Shown here: positions 1 through 12,060 of the stretch, in pieces
How the letters are laid out: each line of letters starts with the position of its first letter
How positions within the stretch are numbered: the first letter of the stretch is position 1
Assembly (NCBI GenBank): GCA_023238725.1
Contig: CM041540.1
Coordinates: forward strand, 5,028,708-5,092,707
From: Scortum barcoo
Taxonomy: Eukaryota > Chordata > Actinopteri > Centrarchiformes > Terapontidae
Length of the DNA: 64,000 nucleotides
Reading direction: 5' to 3'
Position numbers and translations under genes: made by a program
Notes under the pieces: generated by a model
The model's input: the letters and a program-made list of their open reading frames with translations, nothing else
Told to the model about the DNA's origin: nothing
Database searches by the model: none

Positions 1-183
1 CAACATTTGCGGTACTTGTTTTTCGCTATGCACCAAAACAACGAGGTAAAGTCCTTGTATGTGAGAACCCACCCAGAAATGACCCTGATCCTAATTGCAT
101 TGTGGTCGTGGATGTTGTCTCGGCGTCATTGAGGACCGGTTCATCACGTCTCCGTCTCCTCTGTTTTTTGACTCCTCTCCCAG

Positions 184-2704
184 ATGAGGGATGGGCAGAA
201 TGTAAGACGAGGCCGCCGTGCTCAGAGAAGGATTACTTCCAGATCCACACGGCCTGCGACAGCGAAGGGAAGGTCAGCAGCATCCACACGTTTCACATTT
301 CACACACACACACACACACCTTTTTAATACTCAAGGTCAGACATACTTATATATAGTGACACTTCATGTTCACACAGTTCCACACATTCACATATGGAAG
401 TCTTTAACTTGAATGTTTTTATCTTTAGTCTTTTTTTTAACTTGATTTTATATAAAGACAAATACAGAACAGAAGCAAAGATACAAACTAACTAAATAAA
501 GAGAAGATACACGCACACACATGTACTATGTAGGATTTTGACTACACGCATACAAAACAACTGCAAACACCTACGATTGTCTTTCTATTCAACACATGAT
601 GAGCGTGCAGTCTTCTGTTTATCTCTGTGTTTAGTCTTAACAAAAGGGCATATAATAAATTATGCAGATTCATACAGGTGGTTAATGGTGCCTGTTGTGT
701 GTGGAGTGTTTCACTGCATTACATTTAGATAGATAACAAACGCCGGAGACGTTTTGTCAGCTCCTAAAGGGCACTGTATCAGAAACCAGAGAAGTCACAC
801 GATGTGATAGAAAGGGAAATGATGAATAGCTCAGTGAGCACTTTGCATGTCATCTGATCCTAAACCAGCTTGCTTTGCACTCCTCCACGACCTTGGCCTG
901 CTCTGATTCACAATTCTAAAAGAGAAAATAAAACACGCTTTGAATATTTAAAGCTTTATTGACAATTTTTATGTATCTGGTCTCTATTACTCCAAGCGCA
1001 TTTTTATTTTTCCTGAAGTAAGACACTTAACAGAGCTCCTTCTTTCGCTGATCATAACCTCCGCGGCTTTGTCGGTTACAGACGCAGGTGTTGTATCGCT
1101 GGGTGGAGCCAAAAATCTGCGTGGAAAACATCACAGGGGCGGTGGAGCTGCCTGCAACGGGGCAGAGAGAGCCCTGCCCTCCCTGCAACCCCGGCTACTA
1201 CAACAGCAACGACTCCACCTGTTTGCCCTGCCCGCCTGGCACCCACTCAGACGGCACCTACGGTAAACCTGCTCACACCCGTCCACACCTGGCACGTACT
1301 GTTAGCAAGGCACTGGTGGTGTATTGATTTAATCAGAGCTTTTGAATCTGTATTTATAAGGGAGACGGTGGCCTAATTGGTTTAGCGACACATACATGCT
1401 ACCCTCATAAATGGAGAAACATCCTTTTCTATTCATGTTGTTGAACTAATTTGATTTGAAAGACAGGTGCAGACATTTTCCAGTAGATAAAGTACAAAAC
1501 AGAACACACAGATATAAACATACATAACAAAAGAATAAATATGCATACACACACATACTTGGACATACTGTATTTATGCAGTGTATATGTGCACACATGC
1601 ATACATAGTACACATGTATAGTTAAAACACACACACACTGTACCTATGCACCAATATTAAAAGTGAATTGATTATCAAAGTAGCTGCCATCAATCAATCA
1701 ATCAAGGGACTAGTTGTTGCAGCAATACTGGAGTCTATTTGATCACATACTCTTCCATCCAAAGTCTGTACTTCCTGTTACTCTCCCTTGCAGTATCAGT
1801 TCAATTCATAGGAGTAATAAAGCCTCTCCATCTGGTCACGTAACGCTCTGAGCCGTCTGTCATTCTGAATTAAATTAGTTTAAAAGAGGCGACCCAGCTG
1901 CATAATCAACTCCTGAAAAGATGGTTCTTGTGCAAACATCGTGTTTTACCAGGGAGGAGAAAGTCATTGTGGTATCTAAATAAAGCTTCTGTGTGTGTGT
2001 GTATACCAGTGTGTGCTGAGTGTCCTGCAGGTACAGAGCCGGTGTTAGGTTACGAGTACAAATGGTGGAACGTGCTGCCTTCCAACATGAAGACTTCCTG
2101 TTTCAACGTGGGCAACTCCAAATGTGACGACATGAACGGTGAGCACAGAGACACCCCGAGGGAGTGAGGCTCAGAGGAAACTACTTTACTAACTAAATAA
2201 TAAAATACCAACTACCCACTGTCAACCTACTTACTACCAACTAACTCGACATTACCACCAGTTGTAGTTTGCATTATTTTAGTTAGTTAGTAAGTTTATA
2301 GGTTAACAGTTGTCAATACGTATAAACTGACTCAAGTCAACTCAAATACAAACTACTTCAACTTCAATCTACTAACTAACTAACTAATGAAATATAAACT
2401 ACAACTAACTATCAGTCTGTTTACCAACTGATTAATTAACTGTATATACATTTAAATAACTACTAAGTAATGAAATACTAACTACCAAATTTCAACCTTT
2501 CTATCTAGCTAACTAATGAAATACAAACTACCCACTATCAACCTGCTAGGTAACTAACTACAGTTCTAACTAGCAACTATACACCTTCTAACAACAAAAT
2601 AACTACCATGTAATGAAATACTAACTATCAAATGTCAACTGACTCACTAACTAACTACTATATACATACAACTAAATAACTACCAAGTAATGAAATGCTA
2701 ACCT

Positions 2705-2738
<34 letters not shown>

Positions 2739-4345
2739 CACTGCAATACAAACTATCTACTATCCACCTAACAACCTACTAGGCAACTATCTACTTACTA
2801 ACTACAGAACTAAGTATTAACTATACATTTTAATACCTGAATAACTACCAAGTAATGAAATACTAATTACAAATTGTCAACCTACTCACTAAGTATTTAG
2901 TTAGCAGTAACTATACATTCAAACAACTAAATATGTCCAAGTAATGAAATACTAAATACCTTCTAACTGAGTAACTCACCATGAATTATCTATCTACAAA
3001 CTAATTAAGTAGATTTAATTGATTTAATTTAATTGAGTAATTCAAATTTACATAAAACATGTTTTCTGTCCACCTTAAACCACCTCTCACCGACAGACTT
3101 ATTTACATCGTCTTACATACGAGATGGTTTTGGATGTAAAATAACATCATCTGTCATCGATAAGGTACGTTGTGTTTACATCACGTCTGTTGTCCATCAG
3201 GATGGGAGGTTGCGGGGGACCACATTCGCAGTGGAGCAGGTAGTTCAGATAACGACTATCTCATCCTCACCCTGCACGTGCCCGGCTTCAAGTAAGTGTG
3301 TGTGCTCTCTGTGGTAGCTGTGCAGTTGTGTGAGGTTTTAATTTATCTATCCAAGTGTGGACGGTGCTGAAAGAGAAAATCCAGATGTGTCATCATCTCT
3401 CTGCTGTCTTTACAGAGACAAAGAGGTTTTGTTGGGAGTAGCTGCCTCCTAAAATCCACTTTGACAATACTGCAGTACAAGTGTCTCATCTAAATCTGTG
3501 TTTGTGTTTCTGTGGCAGGGTCCCAGCCTCTCTGTCAGGCATGACCGGTAGTGAGTTTGGCCAGATAACCTTTGTGTTCGAGACCATCTGCTCCGCCGAC
3601 TGCGAGCTCTACTTCATGATGGTGCGTGCCCGACTCTGTGTTTACGGCTGAGGGTGGTAATTAGGTGACTAATACCACCAGCGAGCCAGAGCAAGTCGCG
3701 TTTGCCTCCAGCTGTGGTCCGGCTGATCACGGCGTTCTGCGTACTGTTGCTCAGTTTTCCCGTATGACTGTTTTTTTTTCTTCTGCGGCGCCCCCTGCAG
3801 GACGTGAACCGGAAGAGCACCACGGTGGTGGAGTCCTGGGATGGCAGTAAGGGGAAACAGTCGTACTCGCACAGCATGACCAGGAACGCCTCCGTCACAT
3901 ATACATGGGCCTTCCAGAGGACCAACCATGCTTTTGACGTAAGTGACTCTGGTGATGCCAATTCCAAGTTAAAAGGAAATTAGATACTCAAAAGTAATAT
4001 AAAAATTGAAATGCAAGACATTTAAACACGTAAAATAAGTTGGAAGTAAAATGGTGAGTTAACATTAATAAAAGCTCTTTTTTTTTGAAGGATACGTTTT
4101 TGTGATTCCTCAACTTCTAATCTACTGTAGTGCCATCGCCTGGTCAAAATGTACTTTATTAGGCACAAACTACCTGCAAAACTATGATAAGATTCCCATC
4201 AGCTTTGTGTTTAGAGCAAATTATTTTGCAAAAATAGGAAACATTACCTGCTAAATATGTTAGTATATTCTTTTGGGGAATATTTATTTAATGTTTAATT
4301 TACTGGGACAGGTATACAGTATGACACAGTGCCCCGTACCACAGC

Positions 4346-4381
<36 letters not shown>

Positions 4382-7300
4382 TGTATATAATATATATGCA
4401 GAAATATATGCGAAATTCAACAAGAAAATATTTGTGTCTTTTTTTTAATAACCACGGTTTTCTTCTTATTATTATACTGTCTTTTTTCTACAAGTTATGT
4501 TCTTAGATACTCAAGAAACATGAATATTTTTGCATTACTTCAGAGTTTAATTTATATTTTGTGGTGTTTAACATGAAAAAACAATAATTTTTAATACACA
4601 TTTTTAGTGTACGTATATATATGTAGATATAAATAACAAACGTACTATAATATAGAACAACATTACTGATAACGAATGCACTTTAATTAAATATAAAAGA
4701 ACATATTTATACCCCTGAATATGTTTCTATCCTCGTCCTGTGTGTTTGTAGGTGCGTCGTTATGTCAGCGACATGGTGAAGCTGTACTCCGTCAGCGTGA
4801 CCAACGTCCTGGACGGGGTGGCGTCGGCGTGCAGGGCCTGCGCTCTGGTACCACAGAACTCCCAGCGGGCCAGCTCCTCCTGCATTCCCTGCCCTGCCGG
4901 TTTTTACATCGACAGAGACACCAACCGATGCCAGGAGTGCCCGCCCAACACACACCTGGCAGGGCGGCACACCTACGGCCAGGACGCGTGCCTCGCCTGT
5001 GGGCCGGGAAGTATCAGCAACAAGGTAGAGACGTTTTGGCTCTGATATCAAAACTATACATTTTTAATACCTTCTATTGAGAAACATAAATATATTTCTC
5101 TACAATTAAACATTTTTTCATGACACAAAAAGATGTTAAATGTTGTCCAAACACACGCCACACCAAAACTTTGCCCAAAGAAATAAGTTTAAAATTTGTG
5201 AAATTTTACTTTAATATTAGGAACTATCTAATTCCAGGCATGAGTAAACAAGATAACATTTTATTTGTGGTTTTATCTAAACCACAAATAACTGATGCTT
5301 GGTAAACAGTCCTACTCGGGATTAACGAGTGGTGATTGGTTTAAGATAAAGACCAGTATATTAACATTTGTTTGATTTGTTTTTAAATTATATTTTATAT
5401 ATATTTTATTTATATTTTAGATTTTAAGTTTAATAAGAAACATTTGGAGCATCCTCTGTGATTCTGAGAAAGAAATACCAACAATGTGTATGAAAACTTT
5501 ACATCTGTTCAGTTTTGGATCAGTATGTGGTATTACATCAGGCCAAATAAGGTTTGTAAAATTCCTGTTTCATAGACTAAGCCACTATAAGGTTGATTTA
5601 CAGTTATTACAGAGGACAGTTAACCAAGAACAAAAACCCTGTTAACTTGCTAAAAACTTTTACAACTGTAGATTACAGTAATAAAATAGTTACTACTGTT
5701 ATAAAGCAGAAATAACAGATTATTACATTAAACAGAAATGTAATACAGTAAATAGAAATTTCAACATTGTTTGCACAAGAAATGTGAGACTGCAAATAAG
5801 TGATATATAACTGATAACTGCTTATTCATTATTTAATTTATCATTATTTATCTGTATAATTAGTTTGTTCTTGTTCATAGTCCATCTAATGTGTTGCACG
5901 TGTTGTGATTCCCAGCTTGCCTGTTGAGAGTTCATCCTTTTCTTTCAGGAACACTCTCGGTGCTACAGCGACTGCTTCTTCACCCACACAGAGAACAACC
6001 GTACGCTGACCTTTGACCTCAGCCCGCTGAGCGACGTGGCCTCGCTGATCATCGGCCCGAGTTTCACCTCTAAAGGCACGAAGTACCTTCACCTGTTCAA
6101 CATCAGTCTGTGTGGCCACGAGGTAATTCACACATTATTAGTCACTGTTTCAGTGCAGTTTTGTGTCTCAGTCTTTATGAAAAGTTAGTGATCAGCACTC
6201 ATAATTAGGCTTTGTATGAAAGCAACACTGCACTTTTTAATGTGCAGCAAATGAGAAGTGCCATTTAATATTGAATTTAGTGTTATATAGTGTTATATTT
6301 TAAAATGACACTCTAAGCCTCTTGTGACTTTACTTTTCTTTACTAGCTCTTTAAAAATATTGTAAATTGTGTTTGTGTTGTGTCCACCAGACTTTATTAA
6401 ATATCACAGATACAAACTGACAATTTCCATATCTTATTTTGAAGATTTATTCGCAATGTCAAATGCATGCAGGCCTGTCACCCCAGTCTGATAACATGAT
6501 AAAAACGCTGCAGGGAAATGTCAAGCGTAACCATAGCAACTGGCATATCACTTTAATGCCGCCTGTATGTCTGCTGCAGGGGAAGAGAGCCGCTATCTGC
6601 ACAGATAACGTCACCGACGTGTCCAGCAAGGACGACCAGAGCGACTCGGCTCAGTTTGTCAACTCAGTCGACAGCTTCATCTGTCAATCAACCATCATCC
6701 CAGCGGATGGGCGGGGCTTCAGGATGGCTATTTCCTCCCAATCCATCAGCCTTGCAGATACTTTCATCGGTATGATGCTTGTTAAATGGCAGTATGTGGC
6801 TCTACGATTGTTATCAGGTAATTAATTTAATCTGTGTTTCTTTTCCAGGCGCCACAGTCGACACCGTCCTGGATGGGGTGAACGCTAAACCAGATCTTTT
6901 TCCTGAAAACTCAAAGGATGTTCCAGACATCAACTTTTTCTACAGGTACGGTATGACAGACAGATTGTGCTGATTTTTTCATTGGATCTGAGTCCTAAAT
7001 GCGTCCTCATTTCCTTTCAGGTCAACACAGGCGACGGCCTCATGTGAACAAGGCCGCAGTTCAGTCATCACAGTTCGCTGTAACCCTGAGAAGTCTGAGC
7101 AAGGAGAAGTTTCAGTGCCCAGGTAGGCGATCATTTATTCTGTGTATGAAATGGTGCTTTAATTTAAGCAAAAATGTTGTTTCTATTTTTTACAAACATG
7201 TCCCGTGAGATTTTCAGTTATTAATACTGAAGAAATGTTTAGTAAAATACAGAATCAGAATCAGCTTTATTGGCCAGGAATTTGACTCCAGTTTTTGCAG

Positions 7301-7655
7301 TACCCTCTCGTACTTAAAAGGTCAAGAAAAATAGAAATAAATAAATAAATAAATAAATAAATAAACATAAATATAACATAAACATAACATAACATAACAT
7401 AACATAACATAACATAACATAACATAACATAACATAACTTGTGTGTGTGAACTATGGAGTGCAACATGCCGCACCAGAACATTTAGAGATTATGTAAGGA
7501 AATTATTATGTGCATTTGTTTTGCAGGAACTGTTCTGCAGGAACATGTGATGGATGCACGTTTCACTTCCTGTGGGAAGAGCGCCAGCGCCTGCCCGCGA
7601 CTGCTCTGAGGACGACTACCACCAGATAGAAGGAGCGTGCAAGGGAGGTGTCCAG

Positions 7656-7725
<70 letters not shown>

Positions 7726-9736
7726 TCACATTTCTGATGTTTTCTGACAAACTGAATCACTCACTCTCTCAGAGAAACATTTGTTATGTATCCCTAAAGA
7801 GACAAGAGACTAACTAACCTAAAACTATGAAATACCACATTAAAGTGCAGAGAAGCTGCAAGACTGATGAATTTCTAATCAAGTATCAAACCTCTACACT
7901 CACTTTATATTATTAAAGAGCCATCCAGGTAACCTGTGAGCTAAACAGCAAATACATCATCCAGAGATTATAAACTATTTATAACAATTATGTAAAAAGT
8001 GACCTAAATAGATTTGTATTCCATTCAGCTTTAGACTATAACTCTCTCAGACAAACACACAGCTGTGTGCTTTATGAAAGTCCTCTCAAGAGTTCATTTA
8101 TCTGTACAAATTCACAAACAAAACGAACAAAATGATTTAAATAACTCTAAACCACATAAGAATCCCATTTATTAAAACTAAATTGTTTTTCGTTGAGCGA
8201 AAGCATACTATGCTAGTAAATTATCTGATGAAGGCCCAAACCTGGTGATGAAATAAAGAAGATTTTTCCGGTTAGTCTCATTTTAAATGTGCAGCAGCTC
8301 TTTGCCCAAGACAAGGAACACTGAAACATTGAATTGAAGGAACATTTTAATCTCACTTGTGCCTCAGAAATAGAACAAATAGCAATCTGTCTTCTCCATC
8401 AGTTGACTTATAAAGCCAAATCTCTGCTTGCAGAGTAAAAAAAATGTGTAAATTCTTCACCTGTCACCCTCCAGGAAACTCTCTACGTGTGGAACGAGCC
8501 AAAGTTGTGCACCAAAGGTGTATCGCTGCCTCCCAGAAGCTCCTCCCCGTGTGAGGCCATCGCCCTGTGGCTGAAGGTCGGGGTTGGCGGCGGGGCGTTC
8601 GTGGCTGTGCTGCTCATCTCGCTCACCTGCTATTTCTGGAAGAAAAACAAGAGGTAAGAGGCCAATCGGATGCCACCGCCAGTCTCAAGTCAGGGCCAAC
8701 GTGCTCATTAAGATCGCCTTGAAGTGTTATTTAAAGGTGGAGATGTCAGCAGCTGTTTGTCAGTGACACTACAGGCTGTGTTTTTACCTTTACTTTATTT
8801 GTTGTTTTTTACTTTAGTCACATAATCAGGCTTTAATCTTTAAAATAGCCTACTTGTGACCCTTTATGGTTATTTCTTTTCATAACAGAAGTTGTGAACA
8901 ATCAAACCATTTAATTTTTATTCTCAAACTTTTATCGATTAAATCATGTGATTTCATTTTGGTCTACATTATATTTCAGAAGAACAAACGTTTGGTAGAA
9001 TCTCCTTGATATTTTGATTAATCCTCAACTTTTCAGATTAAGAGAAAACATAGTATATGCACTCGCCTTCAAACACGTACACGCTGGATGTCGTCTCTGC
9101 TAAATAACATGCTGCCTCACGATGACGGTGTCCCTGTGGTTTGCGGTCAGGCTGGAGTACAAGTATTCCCGTCTGGTGATGTCTGCCAACAAGGAGTGTG
9201 AGCTGCCAGCTGCAGACAGCTGCGCTCTGGCTGAAGGGGAGGAACCCGACGACGACGTGGTCTACACCCAGAAACCCTCCCTGCTGGGGAAACTGCGGGC
9301 CATCGCTAACAAGGTGAACATGCACTCGTTCTTTCTTTCTTTTACTTCACTTGACGTGTCATAACTTTTCACTACATGCATGTCGGTTGTAATCCTATCT
9401 TCCTTTCAAGTTTAAGCACAAGTTAACTGAAGACGTGTGCTACTTTTTAAAAATATTTTAATCATTTATCGCAAGATTTGAGTCAGAGGATTTTTGAGAG
9501 TTTTTGCAGTTTTCATGGAAATCTATTCAATAGCTGTTGAAATATTTCACCCAAAACCACAAATATCAACCCTTATAGTGGTGGTAGAGGGAAAAAAACA
9601 CCCCTTCTTGCAAACATACAAGTTTTTATAGGCCGATAACATCTTTAACATGTGTATTTTTCAGCAAAAGGATGGAGAGAGCAGCGAGTCTGTGCAGCTG
9701 AACTCGTCCCAGTGTGATCGATGGGTCCTGGGATAA
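184..9736 (+). CDS. elapor2: ELAPOR2 (KIAA1324L), middle and 3' part; spliced
   Basis: This is a type I membrane protein of endosomes and lysosomes; the Xenopus relative is reported to promote BMP signalling. Exons follow from protein similarity, splice sites and phase: 184-272, 1082-1262, 2010-2138, 3201-3291, 3519-3621, 3801-3938, 4752-5024, 5949-6122, 6580-6769, 6849-6945, 7021-7122, 7527-7655 (frameshifted), 8475-8653, 9151-9313 and 9665-9736 with a TAA stop. Cysteine-rich GCC2/GCC3-like modules (CPPCNPGYY, CIPCPAGFY) and a mannose-6-phosphate-receptor-like region (SFTSKGTKYLHLFNISLCGH) precede one membrane helix (KVGVGGGAFVAVLLISLTCY). The tail has a YSRL sorting motif (YxxPhi) and an acidic stretch. 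SCFNVGNSKCD fits ELAPOR2 better than ELAPOR1. The 5' exons are not to the left in this window but at 54530-60165. Confidence 0.93.
301..319. repeat. Short (CA)n in an elapor2 intron
   Basis: About ten CA units, repeated identically in the right-hand copy at 61190-61208. Confidence 0.9.
2185..3020. repeat. Degenerate CTAA-rich tandem array in an elapor2 intron
   Basis: About 830 bases are built from ACTA, CTAA and TAAC words, with a recurring longer motif containing AAGTAATGAAATACTAA at about 2465, 2609, 2680, 2849 and 2938. This suggests an old minisatellite with a longer unit nested on a tetranucleotide. A clean TAAC run of 8 units sits at about 2707-2738. The same array recurs at about 63074-63909, with 9 units in that run. 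Confidence 0.85.
4349..4380. repeat. (TA)n microsatellite in an elapor2 intron
   Basis: Sixteen or so TA units are followed by degenerate TATAATATATA. The intron at 3939-4751 is AT-rich and otherwise shows nothing. Confidence 0.92.
7334..7438. repeat. (AAAT)n then (AACAT)n microsatellites in an elapor2 intron
   Basis: An AAAT run at 7334-7365 is followed by about 12 AACAT units at 7372-7438, in the intron between exons 7021-7122 and 7527-7655. The run is plain tandem repeat with no coding signal. Confidence 0.93.
7527..7655 (+). pseudogene. elapor2: elapor2 exon with two apparent 1-nt insertions
   Basis: The exon opens in frame as RNCSAGTCDGCTFHFLWE and closes in another frame as CSEDDYHQIEGACKGGVQ. 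Both halves match the family. An extra G near 7579 and an extra base near 7601 account for the net +2 shift; without them the exon is 127 nt and both splice phases fit. Read as given, the frame hits a stop at 7627. The membrane helix and tail exons downstream are intact and in phase, so assembly error is more likely than true loss. Confidence 0.88.
7659..7720. repeat. (CA)n microsatellite directly behind an elapor2 splice donor
   Basis: About 31 CA units begin within 4 bases of the donor GT at 7656. Intronic CA repeats beside 5' splice sites are known binding sites for hnRNP L in vertebrates; any effect here is inference. Confidence 0.95.
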
Positions 9737-10092
9737 ACAGAGGCCGGCAGAGACAGAGAGATTTAAATAATGGAGGATCAGTCGGTCGGCAGCCGTGTCA
9801 CTGCCCTCCTCCTTATGTGTCCTTTGCCCCCTCGTTCGGGGGGGGGGGCCCTAAACAGACCCCAGTTTTCGCTGGAAAACGGTTGCCGCTCGGATGCTGG
9901 CAGAAACCGGCCGGTGGCTTTTTCTCCTAAAACACAGGAAGGAAACTGCTGTAATGCCGTGGATGCTTCAAGAGGCGGCAAATGAAAGAAAAACATGCTT
10001 TTAATGTTTTTTTTTTTGTATGTTTTGTATTTTTATTTGGTATTTTCTGTTCAGAGTCACGTATTTATATCAATGTTATAATAATGAACCTT

Positions 10093-10098
10093 TATTAA
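10093..10098 (+). terminator. elapor2: Likely elapor2 polyadenylation signal (ATTAAA)
   Basis: ATTAAA lies 357 bases past the elapor2 stop and is followed within about 20 bases by a TTTG/GTGTGT-rich stretch typical of a downstream element. The 3' UTR would span about 9737-10120. Confidence 0.55.
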
Positions 10099-10120
10099 AG
10101 TCCTCTTTGACTTTGGGGTT

Positions 10121-11029
10121 TGTGTGTGGATGTTTAAAGTTCATGATATTGGCACTAGAAAGGAAATGAAGGTGGATGGAGGTGTCCTGTTAACCGTTTA
10201 CAGCTCCCTCCATCATTGCCAGTTAATTAGAGACAAATAATAAAACACTTTCTTGGTTTCAAGCTTCTTAAATGTGAGGATTTGCTGCTTTTCCTTTATG
10301 TACTTTGAGAATTTTAATTAATTTTTAATAATTTTGAGCTCCAGCTGAACCAACTCCGGCAGTAAATTACTGTATTAATTATATAAATAACATAATATAT
10401 ATAATAATAAATTACTCCCAGCTTCCATTTTTCTGCATGAGTACTATTACTTTCCTTTAAGTACATTTTCCTAATAAAACTTGCATACTTTTACTTCTGA
10501 ATACTTCTTCCACTGCTGACTGTTTGCTCAAATAATATGTTAAAGGTAAAATAACACACCTGTAAGTGAAGAGTTTGAGCTACAGATGGAAAAATAAGCA
10601 TGTTGTTTATGTTAACTCATCAAAACTGAAACTTTAAGTTAATTTTTTAGTACTTTTACATAAGTAAACCATCTAACTTATGTAAATTTAAATCAAAATG
10701 ACACACCTGTTAGATGGGGAAAAGGTATATTTAGCTGATAATACATACTTTTACTTATATGTTATATTTATATATTACTTAAGTAAATAACTAACTAAAG
10801 AATAAGTTAAAAAACAAAATTATTGATTGTTGAAATAATATTACACACCATTTTAGTGAAGATTTTGACTTATAGATGGAAAAATAAGCATGTTGTGTGT
10901 TTTAACTCATCAAAACTGAAACTTTATTTATTTATCTTTTTGTACTTAAGTAAAATACAGTACATCAGTAGATGGGAAAAAGTATATTTAGCTGATAATA
11001 ACTTTACTTTGACACTGGTTTTAATACTT
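10121..11029. other. AT-rich intergenic DNA with an internal duplicated segment
   Basis: No gene is visible. Two stretches, 10583-10758 and 10868-11014, share blocks such as ATGGAAAAATAAGCATGTTG and GTATATTTAGCTGATAATA at about the same spacing, so a segment of roughly 150-175 bases has been duplicated with a period near 260-290 bases. ACTTAAGTA-type words belong to a dispersed teleost repeat seen elsewhere in the window. Confidence 0.7.
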
Positions 11030-11333
11030 TAACACCTCCGGGGTCTTCGCCCGGGCGGTCGCTCTCTCCAGTCCCGGCAGTCACGCCTCCTCTCCGGGCT
11101 CGTCCTCCGCTGAGCTCCGCCCCTCTCACTGGAAGACCACCTCCTCCTCCTTCTCCTCCTCTTGTTGTCCAGCCATCGTCGAAACTTCAAAACCGATTTG
11201 GGAGTTTGCGGCTGTCGGATTTGTGTTTTCGCACCGGGGGATGCTGCGAGGGGAAGTCGGCATGTGAAAGTTTTGCGCGGACGAAACTCGACAGCGTTAA
11301 GCGGAGGAGATGAACCCCAGCTGGTAGCCGACG
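11030..11333 (+). promoter_or_regulatory. tspan9: CpG-rich promoter and first noncoding exon of tspan9
   Basis: The sequence turns abruptly from AT-rich to GC- and CpG-rich with CTCC repeats, then reaches a good splice donor (ACG/GTAGGAA) at 11333/11334. The exon start is not certain, probably within 11100-11200. A second noncoding exon fits at 12457-12498 (CACAG acceptor, GTAAGT donor). A consensus CRE, TGACGTCA, lies in intron 1 at 11572-11579. Confidence 0.6.
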
Positions 11334-11702
11334 GTAGGAAACTTTCTTCTTTTATCGTGGCTCCTCGTTTCATTTCCGAGGGCATGGACATGAAAACAAT
11401 CACGGCCCGGACCGCAGCGGTGTGGCTTAGCTATCGGCACTCAGATATGGAGATGTTTTTTCACCACACACCTTTAAAATGGGAGAAATTAGCTGTTGTT
11501 TTGACGCGCTTATTTTGTCCGTTTTTAACGCGGAGTTTGGTTTAACCGTAAACTGAAGAAGTTCAGAGCAGTGACGTCACGTCGAGCAGAGGATCTCCAC
11601 TTTGTTAAAATTGAAATAAACTTATTAAAAGGACAAACAGTGAATCAATATATTACATTACTTAAATAAAAATATAACACTTATTATTTAAACATGTAAC
11701 CT

Positions 11703-12060
11703 CTGGTGGAAAAATAAAAGTACATTTACTCAAGTACTCTGCTTAAGTACAATTTTAAGGTACTTACTTGACTATTTTCATTTCATACTACTTTACACTT
11801 TATACTCCATTACACTTATTTAATAACTTACTTTGCAGATTCAGATTATGAATCAGCTAATAAATTATATTATTTTACATGAAGCTTACCAGAGTAAAGG
11901 ACCTGAGTACATTTACTCAAATACTACACTTAAATATAAATTTTAAGTACTTTATCTGAGTATTTCTATTTTATGCTGCTTTATACTTGTACTCCACCAC
12001 ATCCTGCACCTCAGAGACAGATGCTGTACTTTTACTTTACTCTATAAATGTATATTTACA
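11703..12060. repeat. Dispersed ACTCAAGTA-type teleost repeat (one of several)
   Basis: Words such as TTACTCAAGTACT, TACTTGACTATTTTCATTT and TACTCCATTACA recur with variation around 10430-10510, 17240-17340, 19380-19750, 28860-28975, 33190-33560, 38620-38730, 41810-41870, 44036-44460 and 55560-55920. This is one high-copy noncoding family scattered through introns and spacers, and it explains much of the apparently empty sequence. Confidence 0.6.

Larger units (their letters stand above)
1..3107. repeat. Left copy of a 3.1-kb near-perfect direct repeat (pairs with 60890-64000)
   Basis: Base 1 onward matches base 60890 onward at a constant offset of 60889 up to a TAAC microsatellite near 2707-2738. 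After that the offset is 60893 up to the window end. Left has 8 TAAC units and right has 9. The stretches I compared, including microsatellites and three elapor2 exons, show no substitution. The match runs off both window edges, so its full length is unknown. It could be a very recent tandem duplication, or an assembly overlap that was not merged. Confidence 0.97.

Noticed and set aside
1370..1410. tRNA-like text (GGTGGCCTAATTGGTTTAGC) in an elapor2 intron
   Set aside because: Only a B/A-box-like word; no cloverleaf could be built around it.
2185..3020. CRISPR-like array
   Set aside because: Repeats are degenerate CTAA words without uniform spacers, in a vertebrate intron.
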